DNA from: Streptomyces caeruleatus
GTDB taxonomy: Bacteria; Actinomycetota; Actinomycetes; Streptomycetales; Streptomycetaceae
Reading direction: 5' to 3'
Assembly: GCF_001514235.1 (NCBI RefSeq)
Contig: NZ_KQ948924.1
Span: 689,832-753,831, forward strand
Length of the DNA: 64,000 nt
The position numbers and the translations under genes were made by a program. Positions 7,543-18,943 of the stretch are shown here, piece after piece. Within the stretch, counting starts at the first letter, position 1. Each line of letters starts with the position of its first letter. The notes under the pieces were generated by a model. That model searched no databases. It had not been told where the DNA came from and saw nothing but the letters and a program-made list of their open reading frames with translations.

Positions 7543-8783
7543 CGGCTGGGTTCCGGGTCCGCCATGGTGACGGCGGATCCGGAGTCGGCGCGCAGGCCGG
7601 TGTACCAGCGGGCGACGAGGACGAGGGCGCCGGGCAGGGCGGCCACGAAGCTGAGGACGCCGTACACGACGGCGACGGCCAGCCCGGTGTCGGCGCCGAG
7701 GCCCGCGGCGCCGAACGCCCAGGCGGTGACGCCCTCCCGGGGGCCGAAGCCGCCGATGTTCAGGGGCAGTCCCATGGCGAGCAGGGCCAGGACGGCGAGC
7801 GGCAGCAGGGCGGCCACGGAGGCGGCGGAGCCGGCGATCCGGGCGGCGAGCACGAACATCGCGAGATGGCCGGCGAGCACGACGACGGAGGAGACGGCGA
7901 CACCGGGTCCGTTGCGCCGGGACAGCAGGGCCTCGCGCGCCTCACCGAGGGTCGCGCGCAGGGCCGTCGGCTTCGTCCGGTCGCGGCGGGACGGCGCACG
8001 GTTCATGCGTACGGCGGCCACGACGGCGAGCGCGCCCACGGCGGCGAACAGCACGAGCGGGGTGAGGTCACGCACCTCGTTCAGCACCGGCGACGGCATG
8101 GTCAGCAGCACGACGGCGCCGACGACCCCGAGGGCGAGCTGACCGGCCGTCCGCTCCAGAACGACCGCGCGCACACCGCGTCCCAGGTCACCGGCGCTCT
8201 GCCCGTGCCGGACCGCCCGGTGCACGTCGCCGAGGACGCCGCCCGGGAGGGCCGCGTTCAGGAACAGGGCGCGGTAGTAGTCGGCGACGGCCGCGCCGAG
8301 CGGCAGCCGGATCCTGAGGCCCCGGGCCACCAACTGCCAGCGCCAGGCGCTGAACACGGTGGTGACGGCCCCGATCCCGAGGGCGACGACCAGAGCCGTC
8401 GCGTCGATCCGCCGCAGCCCGTCGAGGAAGACGCCGGTGCCGAGCCGCCAGAACAGCACGACGAGGATGGCGACGCCGACGGCCGTGCCCAGGTGGGTGC
8501 GGACGGCGGGGGTGTTGAGGCGGGACAGCAGGGCGCGGAGGGGACGGGGGCGGGGGCGGGGGCCCGGCGCGTCGGGGGCGGCGGCTTTCGCGCGGGGCTC
8601 GGTGACGACGACGCCGATGCGGGAGGGGGAGACGGCCAGGGCGGCGGGCGCGGGGGCCGGGGCGGGCGCCAGGGCAGGCGCGAGGGCCGGGGCCGGGGGC
8701 GTCGCGGGGGCCGGGGCGGGGGCCGCCGTACGTGCCGCCGTACGCCGTGTGACGCGCAGCCTTGTCACCGTCTCCACGCTCAT
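7386..8783 (-). CDS. Flippase-like integral membrane protein (LPG_synthase_TM / UPF0104 family)
   Basis: 465 residues. An N-terminal tail (1-80) is extremely Ala/Pro-rich (repeated 'APAPAP'), then come about eight transmembrane segments with family features 'LPGGVLGDVHRAV' and 'LPLNIGGFGPREG'. The domain occurs in MprF and AglD-type proteins and is linked to lipid or lipid-linked sugar translocation. The ATG overlaps the stop of the methyltransferase (ATGA). The last about 52 codons are antisense to the creatininase-family gene, and the Ser/Glu-rich tail they encode may have no function. Last gene of the five-gene operon 12704-7386. Confidence 0.75.
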   Translation of the reverse strand: MSVETVTRLRVTRRTAARTAAPAPAPATPPAPALAPALAPAPAPAPAALAVSPSRIGVVVTEPRAKAAAPDAPGPRPRPRPLRALLSRLNTPAVRTHLGTAVGVAILVVLFWRLGTGVFLDGLRRIDATALVVALGIGAVTTVFSAWRWQLVARGLRIRLPLGAAVADYYRALFLNAALPGGVLGDVHRAVRHGQSAGDLGRGVRAVVLERTAGQLALGVVGAVVLLTMPSPVLNEVRDLTPLVLFAAVGALAVVAAVRMNRAPSRRDRTKPTALRATLGEAREALLSRRNGPGVAVSSVVVLAGHLAMFVLAARIAGSAASVAALLPLAVLALLAMGLPLNIGGFGPREGVTAWAFGAAGLGADTGLAVAVVYGVLSFVAALPGALVLVARWYTGLRADSGSAVTMADPEPSRYFRASPVSRTESSAEVSSDTYAPKESARLASSRLPFSAEPSEGRPMTPESV

Positions 8784-9918
8784 GACGCTCCGCCCGTCGG
8801 CCGGCACAGTGCGAGCAGGTCGCTGTGGTGGACCACGACGTGCAGTTCGCCGGCCTCGCAGGCGGCGAGCCGTTCGGACAGGTAGCGGTCGGCGCGCTCG
8901 CGGAGTTCGGGGCGTTCCTCGACCGCCGCGCCGACCCAGCCGCGCAGCCACTGGGCGGTGAGCGCCGACTCGGCGGGGCCGAGCCGCCAGGGGCTCGGGT
9001 GCACCTGCACGGTCGCGCCGTGTTCGGCGAACGCCTCGGCCGCCGCGGTGATCGCGTCCGGTCCGAGCATGCCCGAGCGACGCTGGTGGGCGTTGAACGC
9101 CTCGGTGATCTCCGTGTCCAGCGGGTCGGACGGGGTGAGTTCGACCCGCCCGGCGACGGAGAGCGTCAGCAGCGCCGGGCAGCCCGCGCCCGCACACGCG
9201 GCGGCGAGGGTGTCGACCTCCTCGCGGGTGAGGACGTCGAGCAGCGCGGAGGCGGTCACCAGCGAGGCGCCCTTGAGAGCGTCCGGGGTGAGGCGGCCGA
9301 TGTCGCCGCGGCGGGTCTCGACGGTCACCCGGCTGCCGTCGGCGCCGGAGCGCGGGGAGGCAACGGCCGCGAAGTGCAGCAGGTAGGGGTCGCGGTCGTG
9401 CAGGATCCAGTGCTGGGCGCCGTCCAGATGGGGTGCGAGCCAGCGGCCCATGGAGCCGGTGCCGCAGCCCACGTCGTGGATGACCACTCCGGCGCGTCCG
9501 GGCAGGTTGGCGAGCCGGATCCGCAGCGGATCGAGCAGTTCGTGGGCCCGCGCCGCGGCGTCGGCGCCTTCGCGCAGCTCCAGCCACTCGGGGGCGTAGC
9601 GGGGCGGGTCGTCGGGCCCGGCGTCCCGGAGTCGTACGGTGGCCCGCTCGCCGGGGCGGAAGGTGGGCCCGGCTCCGAGGATGACGGCGTCTTTGTCGGG
9701 TCCCGCCGGTCCGGACACGCCGCTGATGTCGCCCACCGAGCTCACCGAGCCCTCCGAGCCCTCCGCGCCCTCCGAGCCCTCCGCCGAAACGATCCCGCGC
9801 TGCGGCTCGGGCGATTGCGCCGCGTCCGTGACGTCCGTGACGTTCGTGGCGTCCGTGGCGTCCCTCGGTCCGGGCTGAGCCGGGATGGTCCCGCCGGCCG
9901 GTGTCGTCGCCGTCTTCC

Positions 9919-9922
<4 letters not shown>
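8780..9922 (-). CDS. Class I SAM-dependent methyltransferase
   Basis: 380 residues. Residues 1-80 are a Thr/Asp/Ser/Glu-rich low-complexity leader (direct GAGCCCTCC-type repeats in the DNA). The Rossmann methyltransferase domain follows, with motif I 'VIHDVGCGTGSMGRWL', the acidic motif II loop 'WILHDRDPYLL' and a motif IV-like 'ASLVTASALLDVLT'. Start and stop both overlap neighbours by ATGA, so translation is coupled with the glycosyltransferase upstream and the membrane protein downstream. Substrate unknown; the operon suggests a GTP-derived or glycosylated intermediate. Confidence 0.8.
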
Positions 9923-11657
<1,735 letters not shown>

Positions 11658-11720
11658 TCAGCCGTCTCTCACTCTTTTCTCAGGTCAGGCGCTCTTGTCG
11701 TCCCCAATTGAGCGAGTCCG

Positions 11721-12704
11721 TCAGGGCGTGTCCGCGTACCTGACGCGGTGACAGAGCGCCGGGATCTCCCCGGAGGCGAGCTTCGGCATCACTTCGGGCA
11801 GTTCCTCGAAGGCGCTCTGCCCGGTGACGAGCGCGTCCAGGGCGGGGTCGGCGAGCAGGTCGAGGGCCAGGGCGAGCCGGTCGGCGTAGGTGCGGCTGCC
11901 GCTGCGGGCGGGGGAGACGGTGCCTACCTGGCTGCTGCGGATGTTCAGGCGCCGGGAATGGAAGGCCTCGCCGAGGGGCAGGCCGACACGCCGGTCGCCG
12001 TACCAGCTCAGTTCGAGGACGGTGCCCTCGGCCCTGAGCAGTTCGAGGGATTTCGCGAGTCCCTGCTCGGTGGCGCTGGCGTGGACGACCAGGTCGCACT
12101 CGCCGAGCGCCTCCCCGGGCGAGGCGAACGCGACGCCGAGTGCCTTGGCGACATCGGCCCTGCCCGGATCGGCGTCGACCAACTGGAGCCGTACGCCCGG
12201 GAAGCGGGCCAGCAACGCGGCCACCGAGCAGCCGACCATGCCGCCGCCGACCACGGCGATCCGGTCGCCGACCAGGGGCGCGGCGTCCCAGAGGGCGTTG
12301 ACGGCGGTCTCGACGGTGCCGGCGAGGAAGGTCCGTTCGGCGGGCACGGTGTCCGGTACGACGGTGACGGCGCTCGCGGGGACGACGTAGTGGGTCTGGT
12401 GCGGGTAGAGGCAGAAGACGGTGCGGCCGAGGAGTCCGTCGGGTCCTTCCTCGACCGTCCCGACGTTCAGGTACCCGTATTTCACGGGGGCGGGGAACTC
12501 GCCCTCCTGGAACGGTGCCCGCATGGCCGCGTGCTGGCTCTCGGGGACGCCGCCGCGGAACACGAGCGTCTCCGTGCCCCTGCTGACTCCGGAGTACAGC
12601 GACCGCACCAGGACGTCACTCTCGCCCCGTTCCGGCAGGGTGACCTCCCGGATCTCTCCTTCACCCGGAGAGCTGAGCCAGAACGCACGTGCGGTGCGGT
12701 TCAT
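11721..12704 (-). CDS. Medium-chain (MDR) dehydrogenase without catalytic zinc cysteine
   Basis: 327 residues. A GroES-like N-terminal half is followed by a Rossmann half with 'IAVVGGGMVGCSVAALLA' and an acidic strand end 'LQLVDADPGR', suggesting NAD-type cofactor binding. Where zinc alcohol dehydrogenases have GICGTD, this protein has 'SGVSRGTE', the form found in zinc-free, BchC-like members. The ATG has an excellent AGGAGG 6 nt upstream. First gene of the operon with the PTPS homologue, glycosyltransferase, methyltransferase and flippase-like genes; about 150 bp separate it from the next gene. Confidence 0.83.
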   Translation of the reverse strand: MNRTARAFWLSSPGEGEIREVTLPERGESDVLVRSLYSGVSRGTETLVFRGGVPESQHAAMRAPFQEGEFPAPVKYGYLNVGTVEEGPDGLLGRTVFCLYPHQTHYVVPASAVTVVPDTVPAERTFLAGTVETAVNALWDAAPLVGDRIAVVGGGMVGCSVAALLARFPGVRLQLVDADPGRADVAKALGVAFASPGEALGECDLVVHASATEQGLAKSLELLRAEGTVLELSWYGDRRVGLPLGEAFHSRRLNIRSSQVGTVSPARSGSRTYADRLALALDLLADPALDALVTGQSAFEELPEVMPKLASGEIPALCHRVRYADTP

Positions 12705-12812
12705 CGGAATCCTCCTGAACGATCGGGAAGCTGTTCACGTACCGAGGTGTGCACAGGTCGCGCACAGTACGCGGCCTTGATCGACTCTGTCATCTGGCCG
12801 GAGGAATGTGCG

Positions 12813-13580
12813 GTGGCCCTGAACAACACGTACGAAGCAAGGCTGGTCCAGCAGGAGACCGCTGTGGGAGCGGGCGTGCAGATCCTGTTGCTGGCCCTGC
12901 TCGGTTCGGCGATCGGCATGGGGCCGGCGGGCTGGTTGACCGGCCTCGTCTTCGCCATCGCCACGTGGGCGATGCTCTCGCTGGCACTGCACCGGTCCGG
13001 GCTCCGCTCCTTCGGCCCGGCGAACCGGGTCACACTGGGCCGCGCGACGCTGGTGGGCGGCGTCACCGCTCTGGTGGCGGACTCCTCCGAGAGCTCGCCG
13101 CCGGTGACGCTGTTCGTCGGCCTCACGGCCGTCGCTCTGATCCTCGACGGCGTGGACGGCAAGGTGGCCCGTCGCACGGGCACGTCCACGGCGTTGGGCG
13201 CGCGCTTCGACATGGAGGTCGACGCGTTCCTGATCCTGGTGCTGAGCGTGTACGTCTCCATGTCGCTCGGCCCCTGGGTCCTCCTCATCGGCGCCATGCG
13301 CTACGCCTTCGTCGCCGCCGCCCGCGTCTGGCCCTGGCTCAACGCCCCGCTCCCGCCGAGCACTGCCCGCAAGACAGTCGCCGCTCTGCAGGGCGTGCTC
13401 CTGCTGCTGGCCGCGTCCAGCTTCTTCCCGTACGCGGCCACGTTCGCGGTCACCGCGACGGCTCTGGCCGCGCTCGTCTGGTCGTTCGGCCGGGACGTCC
13501 TGTGGCTGTACCGCACGTCGCGTACGCAGCGGGGGGCGCGCGTGACGAAGGTTCGCGAACTGGTGGCCTCCGGCGGTTGA
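12813..13580 (+). CDS. CDP-alcohol phosphatidyltransferase family protein
   Basis: 255-residue membrane protein with the complete catalytic signature D-x2-DG-x2-AR-x8-G-x3-D-x3-D ('LDGVDGKVARRTG...GARFDMEVD'), surrounded by hydrophobic helices. Such enzymes join a CDP-activated lipid or alcohol to a second alcohol with loss of CMP. GTG is chosen for the GGAGGAA at 12800-12806, 6 nt upstream; the open frame further upstream is antisense to the dehydrogenase. Divergent from the dehydrogenase operon, so a shared 108-bp promoter region is likely. Its presence suggests a lipid-linked product. Confidence 0.87.
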   Translation: MALNNTYEARLVQQETAVGAGVQILLLALLGSAIGMGPAGWLTGLVFAIATWAMLSLALHRSGLRSFGPANRVTLGRATLVGGVTALVADSSESSPPVTLFVGLTAVALILDGVDGKVARRTGTSTALGARFDMEVDAFLILVLSVYVSMSLGPWVLLIGAMRYAFVAAARVWPWLNAPLPPSTARKTVAALQGVLLLLAASSFFPYAATFAVTATALAALVWSFGRDVLWLYRTSRTQRGARVTKVRELVASGG

Positions 13581-13883
13581 GCCGGGGTGCCTGCGGCGGC
13601 CCGTGCCGGTGGGGGTTCGCCTGCTGGCGTGCTGCGAAGCCACGGTGCGCCGTGCCGTGCCGGTGCTGCACTTCACGGCTGCCGACGGTCACTTTCCAGG
13701 GCCGGCCCAGGCACTTCTAGCCCGTCCGGCGCTTGAGGACGAGGCCGAAGGCCGATGGGGGGTCCAGGGGGCGCAGCCCCCTGGCGGGGTCGAAGGGGCG
13801 GAGCCCCTGGGGATGGGACGGGTAGGGGCGGCGGGGGCGAGGAAAGCCTGGGAGGGCCCGGGTGTGCCGCAAGTCGGTGCGGC
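13581..13883. repeat. Streptomyces-type GC-rich intergenic element with two hairpins
   Basis: No gene is seen in this 303-bp gap between convergent genes. It holds a sequence resembling the dispersed Streptomyces intergenic element around 'GGCGCTTGAGGACGAGGCC'. Two perfect hairpins lie inside: CCAGGGGGC/GCCCCCTGG (13764-13772 with 13776-13784) and AGGGGC/GCCCCT (13794-13799 with 13803-13808). They could terminate transcription from both sides. Confidence 0.65.
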
Positions 13884-15113
13884 CTATCGGCGTGGAAGCA
13901 ACCCGATCGCCGCAACCGGTACAGCCGCCAGCACCAGCCAGGGCACAGCCTCGGGAAGACCGGAGTCGAGCAGGGTGCCCGTCGCCGAGCTGCCGATCAG
14001 GACGATCAGACCGGAGACGGAGGACAGCGCGCCGGTGTAGAGCCCCAGTCGGCCGTCCTCCGCGAGGTCGGGCACCCACGCACGGGCGACCGGTGCGACG
14101 AGCATCTGCCCGAGGGTGAGCAGGACGACGAAGCCGGCCGCGGGCAACAGACCTGCCGCACCCGTCCAGCCGGCAGGCCGAGCGGCGCCCACGACCGCGA
14201 ACCCCACCGCGATCAGCAGCAGCCCGGCCACCATGGACCGGCGCAGGGTGAGCCGCTCCCCCACCCACCGGGTGACGGGCAGCTGGGCGGTCACGACCAG
14301 CAGCGAGGACAGGGCGAACAGCCAGGCCAGGGCTGTCTGGGAGCCCGTGGCGCGCTCGACCTCGTCGGGGAGGGCGAGATAGAGCTGGTTGTAGGCGAGG
14401 AGGTAGGCACCGTACGCGCAGCACAGGGCGAGAAAGCGGCGGTTGCGCAGCAGCTTCCCCATGCCGCCGCGGAACTTGACGCCTCCCCGCCCGGGTATGT
14501 GCTGCGGCAGCAGCCACGCGTGCCCGGCGAGGACGAGGACGAAGATGCCGGCGCCGACGAGGCAGACCGTACGGAAGTCCACCGAGAGCAGGAGCGCGCC
14601 GAGCAGCGGTCCGACGAAGGCGCCCGCCTGTCCGGCCACGGTGAGCAGGGCGAGCACGCGGGTACGGGAACCGGCCCCCGACTCCTCCCAGAGCACCGCC
14701 TGCCGGGCCACCTCGGACTCCACGGCCGGTGAGAACAGCGCGGCGGCGAACCCGATCAGCAGCACTGAGCCTATGACCGCCCAGGTCTCACGTGCGGAGC
14801 CGAGCCATACGAACCCCGCGATCCGCAGGACGCAGCCCATGAGGACGACCGGCCGTATGCCGTAGCGGTCGGCCAGCGCCCCGCCCACCACGAAGAGGCC
14901 CTGTTGGCTGAAGGTCCGCAGCCCCAGCACGAAACCGACCATCCAGCCCGCCATGCCGACGGCCTGTCCGAGGTGTTCGGAGAGGAAGGGCAGGACGGCG
15001 AAGAAGCCGATGTTGAAGGCGAATTGGGTGAGGATGAGGAGGCGGAGGAGGGGGGAGAGCCGAGGCTGGTCCGGTGCCTTTCGGCACAGGCCGCGGGAGA
15101 TGAGCGATGCCAT
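13884..15113 (-). CDS. MFS transporter
   Basis: 409 residues, about twelve predicted transmembrane helices, with MFS motif A-like 'GGALADRYGIRPVVLMG' between helices 2 and 3. The ATG overlaps the stop of the ABC permease (TGATG), so it is coupled to that operon. The long open frame upstream is antisense low-complexity sequence and was discarded. Pairing of an MFS exporter with a peptide/nickel-type ABC importer resembles metallophore loci (CntE with CntABC), but no metallophore synthase is nearby, so substrate assignment stays open. Confidence 0.82.
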   Translation of the reverse strand: MASLISRGLCRKAPDQPRLSPLLRLLILTQFAFNIGFFAVLPFLSEHLGQAVGMAGWMVGFVLGLRTFSQQGLFVVGGALADRYGIRPVVLMGCVLRIAGFVWLGSARETWAVIGSVLLIGFAAALFSPAVESEVARQAVLWEESGAGSRTRVLALLTVAGQAGAFVGPLLGALLLSVDFRTVCLVGAGIFVLVLAGHAWLLPQHIPGRGGVKFRGGMGKLLRNRRFLALCCAYGAYLLAYNQLYLALPDEVERATGSQTALAWLFALSSLLVVTAQLPVTRWVGERLTLRRSMVAGLLLIAVGFAVVGAARPAGWTGAAGLLPAAGFVVLLTLGQMLVAPVARAWVPDLAEDGRLGLYTGALSSVSGLIVLIGSSATGTLLDSGLPEAVPWLVLAAVPVAAIGLLPRR

Positions 15114-16909
15114 CACTGCTTCACCAACTGCCTGACCGGTGACTGCTCTTCGGGCATCGACCGAGCGGCGGTCTCGCTCCCACCGCGCCGTCGCCGCGCG
15201 CCCCGCACCCCTCCGGCCGCCGTCACGGCCAGCGCGCCCAGCAGGGCGAGTACGGCGGCGGGGGCGAGGACCGCCCAGGGGGCGCGCTCGGCGTAGGGCT
15301 GGTTCTCGGCGAGGAGGAGGCCCCACTCCGGGGAGGGGGGCTGGGCGCCGAGGCCGAGGAAGGCGAGGGAGGCGAGGGCGAGGGCGATGCCGGGGAGGCG
15401 GAGCAGGGCGTGGCGGGTGACGGGTGGGACGACGGCGGGGAGGAGTTCGTGGCGTAGGAGGTACCAGGGGCCGGCGCCCAGGGCTCGGGTGGCCGTGAGG
15501 TGGAGGGCGGCGCGTTCCTGCTGGAGCAGTGCGGAGGTGTGGGCGGCGAGCGGTGCCCAGGCGACGGCGGCCACGGCGAGGGCGGGGGTGGCGGTTCCGC
15601 TGCCGACGACCGCGGTGACCAGCAGGGCGACGAGGACCGGCGGCAGCGCGGTGACGGTGTCGACGAGCGGGCCGGACAGCCGGGGCAGCAGGCCGAGTGC
15701 CAGGCCGGTGAGCAGGGTGGCGGCGGTGATCGCGAGGGCGAGCAGCAGGGTGTCGAGGGCGCCGTGGGCGACGCGGGCGAGGACGTCCCTGCCGAGGGCG
15801 TCGGTGCCGAACGGGTGGGACGGGGAGGGGGCGGCCAGGCGCTCGGCGGTGTCGAGGGCCAGGGGGTCGCGGGGCAGGCCGCAGACGATGACGGTGAGGA
15901 GCAGGCCGGCGTGGACGAACGGCAGGATCGTGCGGGCGGGCGGCGCCGGCCGGTGCAGGGACGACAGCTCGCCGTCCCGCAGGGCCGGACCGATCAGCAG
16001 GCGGGTGAGGACGTGGGCCACTCCGGCGGCCACCGCGGCGAGCAGGACGAGGGCGAGGGTGCCGGCCTGGAGGACGGGCAGGTCCTGGGCGAGGGCGGCC
16101 TGGAGGGTGGTGCGGCCGAGGCCGGGTATGTCGAAGATCTGCTCGACGGTGACCGATCCGCCGGTCAGGCCCACGACGAACAGGCCCGTGTTGGGCAGCA
16201 GTCCGGGCAGGCAGCGGCGCAGGGCCTGGCAGGCGACCGTGCGGCCGGGGAGGCCGCGTGCGGTGGCGGCCAGCGCCCAGGGCTCGGCGAAGGCGCCGGG
16301 CAGCAGGTCGTCCAGGAGCCTGCCGAGGACGGCGCCGGCGGGCAGGCCGAGGGCCAGTGCGGGGAGGATCGTCCACTGGGGGCCGTACCAGCCGAGGGCC
16401 GGAAGCCAGCCGAGTTGGACGCCTACGACCGTGGCGAGTACGGAGGCGGTGAGGAACTCGGGCAGGGCGGCGAGGACCGCGGAGCCGCTGCCTCCCGCGC
16501 GCCGTCCGTCGAGTCGGCGGTGGGCGCCCAGCCACAGGGTGCGGGCGCAGATCAGCGCGGCGGTGAGGGCCGCGACCGCCAGGGCCACCGCCATCAGCAT
16601 CAGGGAGACGCCGACGGCCTGGAGGACGGCGGGTGCGACCTCGTTGCCGGAGATCCAGGACCGGCCGGCGTCTCCGTGCCACAGCCCGCCCAGCCAGTCA
16701 CCGAGGAGGTGGAACGGGCCGCGGTCCAGGCCGAGTTGGGCGCGGATGTCCGCGAGCACCTCGGGCGTGGGGTCGCGTTCCGCCGAGCGGGCCTTGAGCA
16801 CGGTGAGCGCCGGGTCGGTGTGCGTGAGCCAGGGCAGTACGCCGATGGCGCACACCAGGGCGGCCGCGATCCCCGCACGCCACAGAAGCGTGACTGTCTG
16901 GTGTCGCAC
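15113..16909 (-). CDS. ABC transporter permease, fused DppB-DppC type
   Basis: 598 residues carrying two BPD-transport domains in one chain. The first half (about 1-310) resembles DppB/OppB, including 'VTVEQIFDIPGLGRT'. The second (about 320-570) resembles DppC, with 'FGTDALGRDVLARVAHGA' and 'LGLGAQPPSPEWGLLLAE'. These permeases are normally two separate genes. The start is GTG, three nucleotides after the stop of the binding protein. No ABC ATPase gene is found nearby, so it must borrow one or be encoded elsewhere. Confidence 0.88.
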   Translation of the reverse strand: MRHQTVTLLWRAGIAAALVCAIGVLPWLTHTDPALTVLKARSAERDPTPEVLADIRAQLGLDRGPFHLLGDWLGGLWHGDAGRSWISGNEVAPAVLQAVGVSLMLMAVALAVAALTAALICARTLWLGAHRRLDGRRAGGSGSAVLAALPEFLTASVLATVVGVQLGWLPALGWYGPQWTILPALALGLPAGAVLGRLLDDLLPGAFAEPWALAATARGLPGRTVACQALRRCLPGLLPNTGLFVVGLTGGSVTVEQIFDIPGLGRTTLQAALAQDLPVLQAGTLALVLLAAVAAGVAHVLTRLLIGPALRDGELSSLHRPAPPARTILPFVHAGLLLTVIVCGLPRDPLALDTAERLAAPSPSHPFGTDALGRDVLARVAHGALDTLLLALAITAATLLTGLALGLLPRLSGPLVDTVTALPPVLVALLVTAVVGSGTATPALAVAAVAWAPLAAHTSALLQQERAALHLTATRALGAGPWYLLRHELLPAVVPPVTRHALLRLPGIALALASLAFLGLGAQPPSPEWGLLLAENQPYAERAPWAVLAPAAVLALLGALAVTAAGGVRGARRRRGGSETAARSMPEEQSPVRQLVKQ

Positions 16910-16912
16910 GCG

Positions 16913-18397
16913 TCAGCGCCGGGTGCCGATGCCGACGAGGGTGCGCTCGTACGGGTCGAGGAGCGCGCCGCGGACTGAGCCGCCCACGCCGGTGATGACG
17001 CGCTGGTGGACGAGCGGTACGACGGCGTCGGTGCCGAGGATCTCGGCCTCGGCCGCCATCGCCGCGTCCTGGCGCTCGGCGGTGTCCGCTGCCTTGGCCA
17101 CGGCCCGGTCGACGTCCTTGTCGCAGAGCAGGGCCAGGTTGTAGCCGCCGTCGCAGGTGTAGTCGCTGGCGAGGACGCCGACGGGGTCGCCGGTGTCGAC
17201 CAGGCTGTTGCGGGCGCCGACGAACGCGTCGAACCTGCCGTCCAGCGCGTCGCTCTCCAGCCGCGAGTACTCGCGCACCTCCAGCGTGACCTCGAACCCC
17301 GCCTTCTCCAGCTGCTGCTTCAGCACCTGGGCGACCTCGGGCAGTTCGGGCCGGTTGTCGTACGTGGCGATCGTGATGCGGGTCCCCTCGGGCTTGCCCG
17401 CCTTCGCACGTCCGGCCGGCTCGGTCCGCTTGCCCGCGGCCCAGGTGACGGCGGGCCCGTAGATACCGGCGCCGGGGTCGGCGTAGCCCTCGTAGACGCC
17501 CTTGGCGAGCGCGGAGGTGTCGACGGCCTCGCGGGCGGCGGCCCGCAGTGCGGCGTCCTTGAAGGCGCCCTTCCGGGTGTTGAGGAGCAGGCTCGTGGTG
17601 CGGGTGGTGGCGGTGGCCTCGACGGTGTCCTTGTCGAGGGTGGCGGCCTGGGCGACGGGGATCGCCTCGGCGAGGTCGACCTGGTCGGTGCGCAGGGCAC
17701 TGGCGCGTGCGGTGCCGTCGGCGACGAACTTGACGTCGATGCCGGGGGCCTGGGCGCGGCCGCCCCAGTAGTCGTCGTAGCGGTCGAGGGTGACGGCCGT
17801 GGCGCCGAGGACCTTGGTGAGCTCGAAGGGTCCGGTGGCGGTGCCGACGGGGTCGACCTTGTCCTTCGTGCCGTAGGCCTTGCCGGAGAGTACGGCGAGG
17901 GACGGGCTGGACAGGCGCAGCGGGAGGACGGGGTCGGGGGTCTTCGTGGTGATCCGTACGCCGGTGCTTCCGTCGGCCTTCGCGGTGAACGTGACTCCGG
18001 CGAGGCCGGCGGGGGCGGGCTTGGCCTGCGCGGCGTGGGTGAGCGCGGTGGCGACGGCGGCCGGGGTGACGGTGGAGCCGTCCTGGAAGGTGGCCTCACG
18101 CAGGGTGAAGAACCAGGTGCGGTCGTTCTCCTGGCGCCAGGAGGCGGCGAGGGCGGGGGCCGCCGCGCCGTTGGCGTCCAGCGCGGTCAGGCCCTCGGTG
18201 ACGCCGAGGCGGCTGAGGATGGTGGCGTCGGCGCCGTACGGCGAGAGGTTCTCGGCGGGCGGGAAGGCGAGGGCGACGCGCAGGCGGGAGCCTCCGTCGG
18301 CGCTGTCGGCGGAGTCGGTTCCGCCGCCGGAGGCGAAGCAGCCGGCGAGAACCGGGGCCAGCGCGAGGGCGAGGAGCGGGCGGAGTCGGCGTGGCAC
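16913..18397 (-). CDS. ABC transporter substrate-binding lipoprotein (SBP family 5, DppA/NikA-like)
   Basis: 494 residues. The signal peptide ends in a lipobox 'LAPVLAGC' with C20 as the lipidated residue. The mature part has SBP_bac_5 features 'VTEGLTALDANG', 'TATGPFELTK' and 'DRYDDYWGG'. The family binds peptides, nickel or metal chelates. It starts with GTG three nucleotides after the GNAT stop and is followed at three nucleotides by the fused permease: a tight operon. Confidence 0.88.
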   Translation of the reverse strand: MPRRLRPLLALALAPVLAGCFASGGGTDSADSADGGSRLRVALAFPPAENLSPYGADATILSRLGVTEGLTALDANGAAAPALAASWRQENDRTWFFTLREATFQDGSTVTPAAVATALTHAAQAKPAPAGLAGVTFTAKADGSTGVRITTKTPDPVLPLRLSSPSLAVLSGKAYGTKDKVDPVGTATGPFELTKVLGATAVTLDRYDDYWGGRAQAPGIDVKFVADGTARASALRTDQVDLAEAIPVAQAATLDKDTVEATATTRTTSLLLNTRKGAFKDAALRAAAREAVDTSALAKGVYEGYADPGAGIYGPAVTWAAGKRTEPAGRAKAGKPEGTRITIATYDNRPELPEVAQVLKQQLEKAGFEVTLEVREYSRLESDALDGRFDAFVGARNSLVDTGDPVGVLASDYTCDGGYNLALLCDKDVDRAVAKAADTAERQDAAMAAEAEILGTDAVVPLVHQRVITGVGGSVRGALLDPYERTLVGIGTRR

Positions 18398-18400
18398 GGG

Positions 18401-18943
18401 CTATCGCTCCATCGGTATCTCGAAGTGGACGACGCCGATGGCGCCGTCGGGGTTCTCGCGCTCGTCCAGCACGACCTTGCCGCGCGAGCGCCAGAAGGCC
18501 TCGGCGCCGGGGACCTTCGGGTCGGTGTGCAGATAGACGGCCCGGTAGCCGCCGTCCGCCGCCGCGAAGGCGAGCAGTTCGTCGACCAGCCGCCCGGCGA
18601 GGCCGTGCCTGCGGTGCTCGGGGCGGACGTAGACGCGGCGCAGCTGCGCGGTGTCGCCGGAGGGGTAGCGCTCGGCGAGGTCGCGCGGGTTCGGCGGGTG
18701 GGCCGGGCCGTGGGAGTCGAGGGCGGCGGTGGCGACGACACCCTTGTCGCGCGGGTCGAGGGCGACGAGGAGGGTGTGGCGGGGGGAGGCGAGGTAGGCG
18801 GCGACCGGGTCGATGATGTCCGCGTGCCAGCGCGGCACATAGCCGGTGCCGAAGTCGTGGTAGACGGTGTCGAGCATCAGGGCCCGCGCACCGTCGAGGT
18901 CGTCCGGGCTCGCCGCCCTAATGCTGTAGTCGTGCACTTGCAC
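18401..18943 (-). CDS. GNAT-family N-acetyltransferase
   Basis: 180 residues with the acetyl-CoA binding segment 'LRRVYVRPEHRRHGLAGRLV' (R/Q-x-x-G-x-G/A type) and the usual 'AEAFWRSRGKV' near the C-terminus. GTG at 18943 is chosen because the sequence before it does not look coding; another in-frame GTG lies 6 nt downstream. No clear Shine-Dalgarno. First gene of the operon GNAT, binding lipoprotein, permease, MFS; it may modify the transported molecule. Confidence 0.78.
   Translation of the reverse strand: MQVHDYSIRAASPDDLDGARALMLDTVYHDFGTGYVPRWHADIIDPVAAYLASPRHTLLVALDPRDKGVVATAALDSHGPAHPPNPRDLAERYPSGDTAQLRRVYVRPEHRRHGLAGRLVDELLAFAAADGGYRAVYLHTDPKVPGAEAFWRSRGKVVLDERENPDGAIGVVHFEIPMER

Noticed and set aside
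15114-16682. Upstream extension of the MFS gene by about 520 codons
   Set aside because: The extra protein is Arg/Pro-rich nonsense overlapping the ABC permease in another frame; the true start overlaps the permease stop.
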